Below, one piece after another: positions 19,435 to 30,694 of a stretch of 64,000 nucleotides of DNA. The stretch lies in assembly GCA_019096065.1 (NCBI GenBank), contig JAGUCH010000004.1, positions 2,728,001 to 2,792,000 on the forward strand. The letters are read 5' to 3'. How positions within the stretch are numbered: the first letter of the stretch is position 1; the number at the start of each line of letters is the position of its first letter. The position numbers were made by a program, and so were the translations under genes. Under the pieces are notes generated by a model that had not been told where the DNA came from, made no database searches, and saw only the letters and a list, made by a program, of their open reading frames with translations. The DNA is from Paracyclopina nana. Its lineage: Eukaryota > Arthropoda > Copepoda > Cyclopoida > Cyclopettidae.

Positions 19435-20061
19435 TCAAGCAAGTAAGGGAACATGAATTACAACTTGGCCTTGGCCTTTTGCTGCATTATCATGACAAAG
19501 TACTTCTATGGGACTGCCTAGCAACGTTTCTGGTTTGTACTTGAGTCTCCAGGCGAGCCCGAGGATCCTGTTGGTTGTCAGCAGCAAGTGGAACATAAGT
19601 GTGAGTAAGAAGGAAATATTTTCGACGAGCGTGATTGAATCAATAGGATCTGAATTGTAAAGTGAAATCGCGACTCTTGCCAACCCAAACATCGGAATTG
19701 CCAAGTTAAAAGCGAGTGCGGTGAACAGAAAAGTCGGCTTTAGCATCAGCGCTCCATACCCAAGGAGCGAGCTTTGAAAGACGAATGAAAACCCCGTCAT
19801 CACATGACAGGCCAATTGGGAGTCTGACACACGAGGCTCGAAAGAGTTTCCAGGGGCTGTGATGCATATGATGATACCAATTAGAAACGCGACGCATGCC
19901 ATAAAAATACTTCCATATTGCAATGAATCGCATAAAGGCCAACACGAATTGGCCATACAGGATTCGAAGGATTGTAATGGTGGAGACCCTCCATTATTAT
20001 TGTTGGGAGTGAAATACTTTGTCTCCCATTTAGAGTTTTTTGACATAATATTTGTTGACAT
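19435..20061 (-). CDS. Four-transmembrane protein, unknown family
   Basis: 208 residues, intronless, ATG at 20061. The N-terminal 45 residues are polar with an Asn run and Cys pair. Four hydrophobic segments follow: about 49-67 (GSIFMACVAFLIGIIICIT), 83-105, 109-135 and 145-165. The last is followed by a basic cytoplasmic tail (RLKYKPETLL). No motif is recognised; the layout is tetraspan-like but lacks the tetraspanin CCG. After its stop come about 100 bases, then AATAAA, CCTGTTTCAG and the ATG of the TULIP gene on the same strand. Confidence 0.6.
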   Translation of the reverse strand: MSTNIMSKNSKWETKYFTPNNNNGGSPPLQSFESCMANSCWPLCDSLQYGSIFMACVAFLIGIIICITAPGNSFEPRVSDSQLACHVMTGFSFVFQSSLLGYGALMLKPTFLFTALAFNLAIPMFGLARVAISLYNSDPIDSITLVENISFLLTLMFHLLLTTNRILGLAWRLKYKPETLLGSPIEVLCHDNAAKGQGQVVIHVPLLA

Positions 20062-21162
20062 GGCGATTTACAATTTTAGTTTGACACTTAGCTATTTGAC
20101 AACATTTTGAAAAACATACAGACATAGTTTAGCTAAACTAAATTATGTTAATAGGTTCAATTATAAAAAAATTCGCGAAAACTTTTTAAAAAAGCGAACG
20201 ATCAAGATGGCTGCTTTTTACTTTTAATTTGTGAGTAATTTAACAACTGAATCTGTCAAACTAGTTCAGTGACAACTGACATCTGTGAACTGCCCAAACT
20301 CATAAAAGTGCCAGAAGTAGTGATGGAACGAGTTTCAGCTTGGCTTGAAAGCTTGAAGCTAAAACCCAGCTTGAGCTACATAAGCAAAAAGCTTGGGATA
20401 GCTCGAACCAAATTTTGAAAAGCTTGAAAAAGCTTGAACCCAAAAAATACAAAGCTTGAAAAAGCTTGACACCAAAAAATTTCAAAACTTTATCCATTTT
20501 TTATCAAAACAAAAAAGGGCAAATTCTAAAATTAGCAAATACTTGAGGGAGTGAAGGACTTAATCAAAGTTAAAGCTATTTCTGTCTTTATTTGCGCTTT
20601 TTGGGTAATTTTGTCAAATCTGGTGACTAATTGCCATTTTTATGTCAAAATACTAAAAAGTGAAAAGCTTGAAAAAAGCTTGAAATGTGAAATTTCGAGC
20701 TTGAAAAAGCTTGATAATAATTTTCAAAAGCTTGGGATCGCTCGAACACATTTCTAAAAGCTTGAAGCTTGATCAAGCTGAAAATTTCCGGCTCGTTCCA
20801 TCACTAGCCAGAAGTCAAATGAGTCAGCAGTTAGGACTCAGTAATCAGTAAGAGGGTAAGGATGAGACAAAGCTGAGAATTGGTTAAAGTACTGATTTGT
20901 CATTTTCATACCCACTGGTCCACTTGATATTTGATGTAAAAAGGGAACATTACAAGTGGGTCATCTTCTTTTTCGGCAAATGACAAAAAAGTAAACATTC
21001 AAGAGCGCCGTGGTGACTGTGACTCAGCTTTGTCAAAAATGAACTTTGAATTGTGATTTTTTTCACATTACTCTACTTCTCCCTAGTTGAAAATCACGAT
21101 CTTGGCCCGTGTACACTCTGGTCTGATTCTCCTTCAAGAAGTGTCAACGATTCTTTGAAACA
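20062..21162. promoter_or_regulatory. Divergent interval, four-TM gene / GMP synthetase
   Basis: About 1.1 kb between divergent genes; nearly half is a hAT-like MITE (20318-20806). The rest should hold both promoters and the GMPS 5' UTR. No coding exon seen. Confidence 0.45.
20318..20806. mobile_element. hAT-like MITE with perfect TIRs and 8-bp target duplication
   Basis: A 489-bp element. The ends are 15-bp perfect inverted repeats starting TAGTGATGGAACGAG (20318-20332) with its complement at 20792-20806. It is flanked by identical 8-bp repeats GCCAGAAG at 20310-20317 and 20807-20814. The terminal bases TAGTG fit the hAT consensus YARNG, and 8 bp is the hAT duplication length. Inside are many copies of AAGCTTGAAAAAGCTTGA-like sequence. 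There is no transposase ORF, so it would need a transposase in trans. Intact ends suggest a fairly young insertion. Confidence 0.88.
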
Positions 21163-24100
21163 ATGGCTCCCATGACGGCTGCTCCCAACGGAGCCGAAAA
21201 TGGAAAAACCAACCATGATCTGGTCGCAATTTTGGACGCTGGAGCTCAATACGGAAAGGTGAAAGTGCATTCTCAAGGTGACGATCAATTGCTAATTTTC
21301 ACACCTATTTGTTAATAAGGTCATCGATCGGAGAGTGCGAGAACTCTTTGTGGAATCTCAAGTTCTTCCGCTGGAAACGTCCGCTTACCATCTAAAGGAG
21401 CAAGGCTTCAAGGCCATCATAGTGTCTGGGGGTCCCAAGTCGGTGTACGCTGATGATGCTCCCAGATACGACGCTGACATTTTCAGGCTCGGTCTTCCTG
21501 TCCTGGGCATTTGCTATGGGATGCAAATGGTCAACAAGGAATTTGGCGGCACTGTCACGAAGAAGCCCATCAGGGAAGATGGCCAGGTAGCAATTTCGAA
21601 AAATCTTAAGCGAGGGCACAAAAATTAGCATGAGTGTGCATTTCAGATTGAGGTCGAGGTTGATGACATGAGCCCGCTGTTCAAGGGCTTGACAAAGAAG
21701 CAAAATGTTCTGCTCACTCATGGTGACAGCATTGACAAGGTGGCTGACAACTACAAAGTCATCGCAACTTCCAAAGCTGGTGTCATCTCTGGCATCAGCA
21801 ACGAAAAATCTCGCATTTACGGAGTCCAGTTTCACCCAGAGGTGGACTTGACTGACAACGGCAAGCAAATCATGAAGAACTTCTTGTACGACATTTGTGG
21901 GCTGACTGGCACGTTCACCCTGCAAGATAGAGTCGCCCAATGCATGAAGGCCATCAAGGAGCAAGTGGGAGATACTGAAAAGGTCTTGATGCTACTATCT
22001 GGAGGCGTTGATTCGACTGTGTGCGCAGCATTGATGACCAAGGCTCTCGGTCACGAGCGAGTCATCGCCATTCACATTGACAATGGATTCATGCGAAAAA
22101 ACGAGTCCGAGCAGGTAAGCCTTTTTCCTTGCGAACGTTAGCCGCTAAAGATAGTTTCAGAAGCTCAATTGCCATGGCAAATCTCTCTGTTTTGTGTTGC
22201 TTTTATTTTGATGCTAGGATTCCACTTGGGGAGGCTGCTCTCTTTTTCGATTGACACTTAAAAGGATGGTGCTCTCAGAGTAGCTCTTAGTGGTCGTTAA
22301 TGTTTCAAGTGGTTTTAACGTTATGGCCACTTCTAACGTTACCTTTGGAACTCTGGGCTCTTTTTCCGGACTCTTGACCTCGTGTCTCGGTATCAATACC
22401 AATGTGGTCTGCTTGGCCTATTCTTGGTATTATCTGAGGATCAGTTCTCACGTTAAGGTGATTTTGTACGCCATGGCGTCTCACAATATCGCTGCGTTCT
22501 CCGCTATGGCTGCCAGTCAAGTGTGGGCCTTGTCTGATGTCAGGGTTGGCAGATCCAAATGCTTGCTTCAAACCTTGCCACTGGATCTAGCGTACCTAGG
22601 ATCGTACGTTTTCACCGCGAATATCGCCACAATCCGATATTACATGACCTCCAGAACTGCTAATAGCCATCGAATCAACTATACTTTTTTGAAATCCTTG
22701 GAAAAAGTCTTCCTTGGTTTCGTCGTCTTGTTTGACGCTGCCTATATTGCATTGTCATTCACGACCAACTGGATTGAGGATTCATTCACCACTCAAATCT
22801 GTATGGGCCTCCCTGGAGCTCATTCCATTGGTGGAAACATCATTACAATTCTGGCCGCCATAGCGATAATTGCTAGCTTTGGCTATGATTTGGCCTTGGT
22901 AGTCGTCATCAAGAAACAGTCTCGAGTGGCTCCAATGAGGCTGGTAGTTTGGACCACTCCAATGGAACCGAGGGCTGATCAGGGTGAATCAAAGGATACT
23001 ATTCCTTTGAAATCGTCCATCTTGTCCACTTTGAGCTTGATAGTTCTTGCTTCAGTTAATGGATTTGCGCAGAAGGTGCTGCCCTTTGATTACATCCCAT
23101 TGGCTTCAGCTCTGGTCTTGTTGACGTTCATGCCGTTGATTCTGACCTTATCTGTCCAGTCTCAGGAAAACAGATCCCGATCGCGGCCAAGACCACCTTC
23201 AGATCTCCAATTTCATGAATAATAAATTAATAAACCTTAAAGCGATTTGTTCCTCTCATTTTTTTCTCATTCCTCATAGGTCAGAGATAGCCTAGAGAAA
23301 ATAGGACTGCATGTCAAGGTAGTCCCTGCCGCAAAAGAGTTTCTCAACGCAGACACTCTGGTGAACGATGTGACTCCACCTAGAAAAACCCCCTTGCTTT
23401 GCCACGTGTCTGATCCCGAGGACAAACGGCGGATTATCGGTGACACCTTCATGCGTGTGGCCAATGAGGTAATCGAGGATCTGAACTTGAATCACGATGA
23501 AGTCATGCTTGGACAAGGCACTTTGAGACCCGACCTTATCGAGTCAGCCTCGGAGCTCGCATCTGGCGGTGTAAGTTTGAAATCATGCGGGCCGAAATTC
23601 GCATTCACAAAAATGATCCTTTTTGCAGGCTGATGTGATCAAAACGCATCACAACGACACGGATCTGGTGCGCCAACTTAGGGCCAAAAAGAAGGTCGTG
23701 GAGCCTCTGTCTGATTTCCACAAGGATGAGGTACGCAGGATTGGTGCTGACCTTGGCCTTCCTACCGAATTGACTATGCGCCATCCATTCCCAGGCCCGG
23801 GATTGGCCATTCGGATCTTGTGCACTAATGAGGCCTACATGGAAAAAGACTTTGCCGAGACTCAAGTTTTGTGCCGATTAGTCGTCAACTTTGCGGAAAT
23901 GGCGGCTAAAGGCCATGCGCTTCTCAACAGAATTGAGGCCATAACCACGGAAGATGAAAGAGCCGAATTAGCCAACATCACTAGAAGGTATGCTTCTCAG
24001 AGCTCGAAAATACTTTTTTAAAGCTAAATTAACGAAATAATGTTAGTTAATTTTATATCTCTAGTTTTGATTTGCACGATTGTTCGTTCATTAATAGGAA

Positions 24101-25613
24101 AGTTGAACTAATTGGTGTCATGAGGAATTTGAAAATAATAGGGAACTGGGCTTATTTTTATCAATATTAAAAATAGGGCTGTGCTCAATCCAGATTTTGT
24201 CTTCGGGATGTACTTACCGTACCCGCACTAATTTAGGTCCGTTCGAGCAAGATGCGTTCGAGAATAAGTACGCTGGAAATTAAGCCTCCCATTTTTAACG
24301 CTTCTAAAAATTTATTTTATCTAAGTCCGATCGAAATTATGTATAGGTCAACTTTTTACTCAACAAAGTAAGCTGCTGTTGTTTTCGCCTAATATTTTGA
24401 ACTAACCTTAACTTAAGAGTGCATTTTCAAATAAAAAATGTCAAAAAGTTGTGCCTGTTGACCTGAAATTAGCAAATATCTTTAATTTAGCTCAAGATTA
24501 GACCATAATTTTGTAGTTAAACCGAGCCTTGGTAATGAAATGAAAAAATAAGTATTCTCGAAATTTAGTCCGCGTTCGGAATTAGGTCCGCGCAAAAATG
24601 GCAAAATTTGATATAAGTACGACATATAACAATTCGAGCGGGTATGGTAGCTGATAAATCACCCTAGAAACCAGCTTCCATTTTCTGCTCTGTGCTCGTT
24701 GGCCCCCTGATGCTCGTTTACAAATTACTCGCTCTAGTTGCTGCAATCCACGTAAAATTTACGCTTTGTGATATTGGCTTGCATTATGGTTCTTCTTAAG
24801 GTTGGATGATAAATTTGAGTGTAGCAATTTTTAATTAACTTGGATGAGTTGTTTTTGTTGATTGGCGAAATTATTCTAGTAAAATGAAAATGTAACAAGA
24901 AAGTGCACAAATATATTCCTTTTGTTTGCATTTTCTACTAGGTATTTAAAATTGGCTCAACTCTTTGCAGGTTGAAATACATCGCAACTTTGCTTCCTAT
25001 TCGTACTGTTGGAGTGCAAGGCGACAGGCGAACCTACAGCTATGCCATGACAATTTCTTGCTCCAAAGATCAACTGGGGAACACAGAGTGGACTGATTTG
25101 CTATATTTCGCCAAGTTGATCCCCAGAGTTTGCCACAACATCAACAGGGTCACATACGCGTTTGGTGGACCCATCGAGCACCCCGTGACTGACATCACTC
25201 CCACTATGCTGACTCCCAATGTTATATCCACTTCGAGGCAGGCAGACTATCTTGCCAACAAGGTCTTGAACGCAAACCCCGAAGCGAAAGCTAGGCTCAG
25301 CCAGATGCCCCTTGTCCTTATTCCGGTGCATTTTGACAGGTAATCGTTAACACACTCAAATTACTACGCACTACAGCGTTTTATATATACACTTAGGAGC
25401 CCCATGGAAAAAGTCACCTCGTTCCAGAGGTCGGTTGTGATTAGGACGTTCATCACACAAGACTTTATGACCGGTGTGCCAGCCGTGCCAGGGCCAGATT
25501 TGAACATGGATGTGCTCAACAAAATGGTCTCCGAAATCCGCTCGGTCAATGGCATCTCTCGAGTTCTTTACGATCTGACTCCTAAGCCACCTGGAACCAC
25601 CGAGTGGGAATGA
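21163..25613 (+). CDS. GMPS: GMP synthetase (glutamine-hydrolysing)
   Basis: Seven exons: 21163-21258, 21320-21586, 21647-22114, 23280-23570, 23629-23987, 24971-25339 and 25397-25613, giving 688 residues (human 693). The glutamine amidotransferase domain shows [29 protein letters not shown] with the catalytic Cys, and VQFHPEV with the His/Glu of the triad. The ATP pyrophosphatase domain shows [11 protein letters not shown] (P-loop SGGVDS), [24 protein letters not shown] [11 protein letters not shown] and [11 protein letters not shown]. The C-terminus ends [14 protein letters not shown] KPPGTTEWE. It makes GMP from XMP, ATP and glutamine. Intron 3 (22115-23279) hosts a 7-TM gene; intron 5 (23988-24970) contains a likely degenerate transposon. 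Confidence 0.97.
22323..23222 (+). CDS. Intronless seven-transmembrane protein nested in a GMPS intron
   Basis: 299 residues from ATG 22323. Seven hydrophobic segments can be counted: about residues 12-36, 44-68, 78-100, 125-147, 168-198, 232-254 and 260-280. A short basic tail follows, rich in Arg, Ser and Pro (RSRSRPRPP). An IRYYM after segment 3 sits where rhodopsin-like receptors carry DRY, but no other GPCR signature is clear, so GPCR is only a possibility. The N-terminus has an NVT glycosylation site. It lies on the same strand as its host. Two AATAAA signals follow the stop (about 23220-23237), 40-55 bases before the GMPS exon 4 acceptor. Confidence 0.65.
   Translation: MATSNVTFGTLGSFSGLLTSCLGINTNVVCLAYSWYYLRISSHVKVILYAMASHNIAAFSAMAASQVWALSDVRVGRSKCLLQTLPLDLAYLGSYVFTANIATIRYYMTSRTANSHRINYTFLKSLEKVFLGFVVLFDAAYIALSFTTNWIEDSFTTQICMGLPGAHSIGGNIITILAAIAIIASFGYDLALVVVIKKQSRVAPMRLVVWTTPMEPRADQGESKDTIPLKSSILSTLSLIVLASVNGFAQKVLPFDYIPLASALVLLTFMPLILTLSVQSQENRSRSRPRPPSDLQFHE
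24173..24667. mobile_element. Probable degenerate transposon in GMPS intron 5
   Basis: The ends show partial inverted similarity: TTACCGTACCCGC at 24214-24226 against the complement of GCGGGTATGGTAG at 24638-24650, plus inner matches (CGAGAATAAGTA, AGGTCCG, CGTTCG) in mirrored order. TA bases and GGG/CCC lie at possible outer limits near 24173 and 24667. No clean target duplication could be fixed, so limits and class are uncertain. It accounts for about half of the 983-bp intron. Confidence 0.4.
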
Positions 25614-25846
25614 ATTATTGACCATAACTTATGAAATTGTCTCAGACAAAAAATAAATCATACTGAAAGTTTGTGAAAAGCTAAGCTTTCAAAAGTACTT
25701 TTCTTTCTTTGAAAAAATGAGCATACAGCAGAAAACTACACTTTCTTAGTAAATCAACTAGCACTTCGTAATTATCTCTGGCAACGCTGTGCGACCATCG
25801 TTGCGTAGTTGCTGATTGTTGATAAACAAAAAGGAGCAATCACAAG

Positions 25847-28334
25847 ATGAGCCTCCTCCCAAAAAACCACCAGGAGTTCCGACAGAAGGAGTACTGGGAT
25901 AACTTCTTCTTGAAACGAGGCAAAAAGGCATTTGAGTGGTATGGCGAATACGGAGAATTGTGCGGAATCCTGCACAAATACATTAAACCAGCTGACCACG
26001 TTTTGCACATTGGGTGTGGAAATTCGACCCTGAGTGCTGACTTGTATGATATCGGATATAAAAGCCAAAAGAACATAGGTATGATATTTTGTTCGCCAAA
26101 TCAAAGTGGTGCTAAGCTAGCTTCGCTCCGTCCGTGGCCATTTGACGCAAAATGTCTCCAATGTTATGTGTTGCAGATATGAGCGACACTGTTATCCGAC
26201 AAATGTCGCACCTACACAAAGACACACGCCCAGAGCTGACTTTTGAGAAAATGGACGCCACCAAGATGACATTTGAGGACGAGGCTTTCAATGTGGTCTT
26301 TGACAAGGGTACTTTGGATGCAATGATGCCAGACGAGTCACCTGAGGTGATGGCAAATGTTGACAAGCTGTTTGAGGAAATTTCTCGCGTGCTAAAACTT
26401 GGCGGTCGCTACGTTTGCATTTCACTGCTCCAGCCTCATATCCTGAATAAGCTTGTGGCATGGTTTGTAGACCATGGTTGGCCCATCCGGATATTGCGTT
26501 GCATTGACGCAGAGCTAGCCAAGCCTCCCGAGGAGAGAATTTTCCCAGTATTTGCGATCATCATCACAAAGTTCAGAAAAATGGCAGCTATGGTGCCTTT
26601 ACTCGAAATCTCTTTGGCTAGCGGACAGGGTCATATGACTAGGCTGAAAAAGTCGGAAGACCTAGTTGGATCAGTGAGAGGGATCCAACAATTTGCTGCT
26701 GTCCGCGCGGGCATTGCCAAAAATCAGTTCTTCCACTGCGATGACGCAAGGCAGGCGGATGTGTCACTTGACTTGCTCTCGCCTGGATCCGACATTCCTA
26801 GGTATTCTTTCTACCTTGTGGATAGAGACCCTCCGCATGACATCCCCTATGCAGTATTCATTGTGCCACAGGGAAGGTGAGGATTATGCCCATTATAGCT
26901 TGAGAGGATTTCCGCTATTACAGTCGCATTGTGAGCCGGAAATTCATGCCCTCACTTAAAATGTCAAGGCTGATAAATCTTTCTTTTCTACCAGGGAAGC
27001 AGAATGGCTTTTCAGCTCTCGAGAGGGTCGCTGTCAATTGGCGGATTCTACTCAAGTGAAGCGATTGCTGGTTGTCATCCTGAATCGTAATCACAACTAC
27101 TCCGGGCAGGATCAAATCAAGGATGAGCTTAGTGGCTACGTCATGGAGCTCGCTCCCCATGACTTGGCGTCCGATGTCAAAGTCCCTTTCCTATCTCTTG
27201 GGGGTGAGGTTGACGTGGGTCAGCGGCATGAACGCTGTCGGGGGAAGAGTGAGGTGTCCGGTGAATATGTGGTTGAGGATGTCACAGTCAACGGGGAGAT
27301 TTATCGAAGGCTCATTTTCTTCAACAATCCCAAGCTGATTCAGTCGGAGGCTCGCATTTTGGTGCAGAAGAAGAAGAAGTTTGTCGACAAGCGATACATT
27401 GCTTGTGCTCATCATTCCGTCATGATTGGGAGTCTAGGGTTCTTCCTGTCAACCAAAGAGAACAACTGTTTGATAATTGGGTTGGGCGGTGGCGGCTTGC
27501 CTACTTACATGACAACATATTTTCAAAAGGTACGAATAATCAGCACTTATCAGAGGAAACATGCGGCATCAAATTTGAATGCAGGTGAAAATCACTGTAG
27601 TCGAAATCGACGATGCAATTATTCGGGTGGCCAAAGATCAGTTTGGGTTCACAGAGTCTGAGAGGCTCAAAGTGGTCCATCAAGATGGCATTGAATACAT
27701 CAACGCACTTTCCGAAGGTAAGGAACGATTCGCACGCGATATTTATATTCTTTTATTACATTGGTGTTGAACTTAATAGTAGTTTTTGAAAGTAGTATTT
27801 TTTCATTGCGCTTGCAACAATATTTTTACATTCGTAGGCTCCACTCGTTTCAATGTCGTCATGTTCGATGTTGACTCCAAGGATCCTAAGGTTGGCTTGA
27901 GCAGTCCTCCGCGGCCGTTCGTGTCCCCTGACTTTTTGGCCACGTTGAAGAAATGTCTGTGTCACTCACATGGTGAGATTACCAAACTAGCTCGAAAATA
28001 ATTGCTATATTTACATGACAAACTGCTCTGTTACTTTTTAGGACTTTTCGTTCTGAACTTGGCCTGTCGAGATCCTTTGCTTCGGTCGGAAGTGATCCAG
28101 GACATCCACAAGGAGTTTACTTCAATTTGGTCATACAAGGTCCCAGAAGAGGTCAATGAGATCCTTTTCTGCTCGAATCATGCTTGGCCAAGGACGGACA
28201 AAGCCCATCCTTTGATCGACGCCTTCGGCAAGGTCAACTCTCACACAAAGTTGGTCCAGAAGAGCTGCAATGCACGAAACGAGGAGGAGCTTCTGGACCT
28301 TGCTGAGGCCAAGAGGCAGCTCAAAGTTGTGTAG
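25847..28334 (+). CDS. METTL13: METTL13 (eEF1A lysine and N-terminal methyltransferase)
   Basis: Six exons: 25847-26078, 26177-26876, 26995-27529, 27585-27717, 27838-27972 and 28042-28334, giving 675 residues (human 699). The N-terminal methyltransferase has the start [19 protein letters not shown], a SAM-binding motif [17 protein letters not shown] and [11 protein letters not shown]. The C-terminal spermidine-synthase-like methyltransferase has [25 protein letters not shown] and [10 protein letters not shown]. In human cells the N-terminal domain methylates eEF1A Lys55 and the C-terminal domain its N-terminus, tuning translation. An AATAAA at about 28397-28404 likely ends the transcript. METTL13 lies 233 bp after GMPS on the same strand. 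Confidence 0.95.
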
Positions 28335-28738
28335 CGGCACTGTTGCTATTTAGGATTTAGGCTGTGTCCGCAGATTATGTCCAAGCTCACTATGACAAAT
28401 AATAAATGTCCTTAACGTAGTTGGAGGTGATGAGGCAAATGCATAGAATAGGGGATCTTTTATGGAAGGCTCGAACACGCATGGCTAACAATGGGGATAA
28501 GGAAAAGTGAGGGCACTTTGTAGTAGCGGCGGCACAGCTCATAACATGCAGCACTTGCAGTCCAAGTTCACTACCTCGGATTAATAACTGGAGCCTATCG
28601 TTCAATCACAAGGAACACTTTGAACGCAGGCTCGATGAAGGAGTTTTTTGACAAGCTCACTAACTTTGAATACAGAAGAAAAAATGCGGCACAGAATAGG
28701 TGTAGAAGTTCTTCTTAAGAGAGAGAAGAAGAAAGTGG
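28335..28738. other. 3' UTRs between METTL13 and the zinc-finger gene
   Basis: Convergent 3' ends. The METTL13 poly(A) signal AATAATAAATG lies near 28397. No coding sequence seen. Confidence 0.5.
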
Positions 28739-29658
28739 CTATTGAAGTAAAGTTGTCATGTCCCCATGCGTCTTCTTGATGTGCTGGTTCATGGAGCTCC
28801 GGTTGGTGAAAATCCGATCACAATGCACACAGGGGAACTTTTTGCCATAGTGCAACGACTCGCGGTGGGCCTTGAGATTGGACTTTCGGCCGAAAGTCTT
28901 TCCGCACTCGGGACACGTATGGACCTCCATGACACCTGAGTGCTTTTCCTTGCGGTGGCCAAACAAGGACCTTTTGGACTTGAACAGTTTGCCACAATCT
29001 GAGCACGTGAGCTCTTGAATAGCTCCATGATTTTCATGGTTGTGGGCAGCCAATTGGCCCACCGGGACGAATTGGTTGCAAATGCGACATATGTGAAATT
29101 CGCCGCCTCGGGCGGCAGCAACTGCAGCGAGCTCGGCATCCGAGTCGTCATCATCTGCTGTTCCTGTTTGGTGGACCATGAACATGGTCGTGTTCACCGA
29201 CGAGGTTGTCGCTGAGACTTGATTAGCATTTTTTCGCTTCCTACTCTTTGGTCCAGCCTAGAAAAATATCATATTGATAGATTTTTGAGATAAATTGGAA
29301 TTTAAACACGTACTTTTCCAACTGAGGTACCATGAGACAAAGCGCCAATTTTCACTGGACTTGCAGAACGACCGTCACCCACCTCAACTTCAGCAACGTC
29401 AACTAGTTCGCCATGGCCTCCGTCAGGTAGGACAACTTCTTCATAGACTTGCAACAGCTCACCATTCTCAGTGGTTACAACTTGGCCTCTGGACAGCTGC
29501 TCCAGAGCTGAAACTGTTTCATAGACAGTTTCATCGGCGACCATGACTTCCCCAGCCTCTATGGGGATAGACCCGTCTGTGGTTTGGATGATGTAGATGT
29601 GCTGAGGGGGCTCAGCCTTGATTTCGGCCGTGGGCTCCGTTTTCACGGTGGAACTCAT
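28739..29658 (-). CDS. C2H2 zinc-finger protein, probable transcription factor
   Basis: Exons 29658-29314 and 29257-28739 give 287 residues. The N-terminal 130 residues are acidic, rich in Glu, Val and Thr (activation-domain-like), with KTEP and AEPP motifs that resemble SUMO sites. An RKRKN basic stretch follows (likely nuclear signal), then four C2H2 fingers: CRIC...H-H, CSDC...H-H, CPEC...H-H and CVHC...H-H, the last three with standard C-x2-C-x12-H spacing and linkers. The ATG at 29658 lies immediately after a TTTTCAG acceptor, so a 5' UTR exon exists upstream. No specific orthologue is recognised. Confidence 0.8.
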
Positions 29659-30694
29659 CTGAAAACGACGCATCAGAAACGTATTAAATTGATGCGTTTC
29701 GACTAGTGTCAATTTATATGGGCACATTCACCAAGCCTGAAACTCCTCCCTAGGTGCAATTATTAAGCTTAAGGAAAGGCTGGGTGATGTAAAAAATGGG
29801 CTTGGAATGGCCCCAAACAAGCCCACTTCCCCATTTCTGTCACCTATGTTAATGAAAACAATGCAAACTTACCCTGAACAATCAGAAGTGTCACTTTTCA
29901 GAATAGTCCAAGATGGCGTCCTGAGTAGAGGAAAAGTGCGTTTTGGCCTCCGCCGTGGCGGCGACCTCGGGGCGGGTTTGGAGCGTTACCGGGGTGGTTT
30001 GTATTGGTTGGATCGGCTGCACCAGCAGCTGAATCGTCAGCTGCCACTACTTGGAGTTCAACTACGACAAGGAGGACGACAGCAGCAACATCAGCAGCGT
30101 CAAAGTCAGCTACCTCGCATCAGCTAAAATTCCAGACAAATTTTCCGGACTCAAGCCAAGCTATCCAAGTATTGATTAGTCATCACGGATCGAATGGTCT
30201 CCAGGCAAAGATGGAGAAAAAATGAGAACTCATACTGAAACCACCTTCTCAGCATCATAGGCTGAGAATCTTGAGACGGCTGGACTTGGTTTCAGCGAAT
30301 AAAATGCAGAAAATAGCCATTTTGCTCAACATTTCGAGCAAATATCGCCCGTGAATTGATGCTTCGGTGTTAAGGCTTGTCCACCAGCCATTTGGCCAAC
30401 TGAGCAGTTTCGTTACCAGAATGGCTTCTTTCGACCCGCCACTAATATTCTTGCAAAATGCCACTTTGATGCTGATTAAAAAAATGATGATAAAAATGGG
30501 TGATTGTTAAGTTATTTGCATTCAAAAAGTATTGTCCTGAGCAAGTAACGTTTTCATCTAATTCAAAACATTGAGGGCATTTTCCGTCAAACGGCAAATG
30601 CGCAGTTATTTAAAAAAGAGTCAGCTGCGTCAGTGCATTTTGACAAACAGAAAAAAACAACCTTAACTAATAGCACAACAGATGTGAAAATATC
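29659..30694. promoter_or_regulatory. Divergent interval, zinc-finger gene / TAB1
   Basis: About 1 kb. It includes the zinc-finger gene's 5' UTR intron. A GC-richer patch at about 29900-30130 with CAG/CAA-type triplets is probably its first exon and promoter. An AAGATGGCG sequence at 29910 matches the YY1 motif. A perfect 8-bp stem (TTCTCAGC/GCTGAGAA) lies at 30246-30268. No further coding exon seen. Confidence 0.4.

Noticed and set aside
29900..30130. Coding exon in the GC-richer patch upstream of the zinc-finger gene
   Set aside because: No useful open frame on the minus strand; more likely 5' UTR and promoter.
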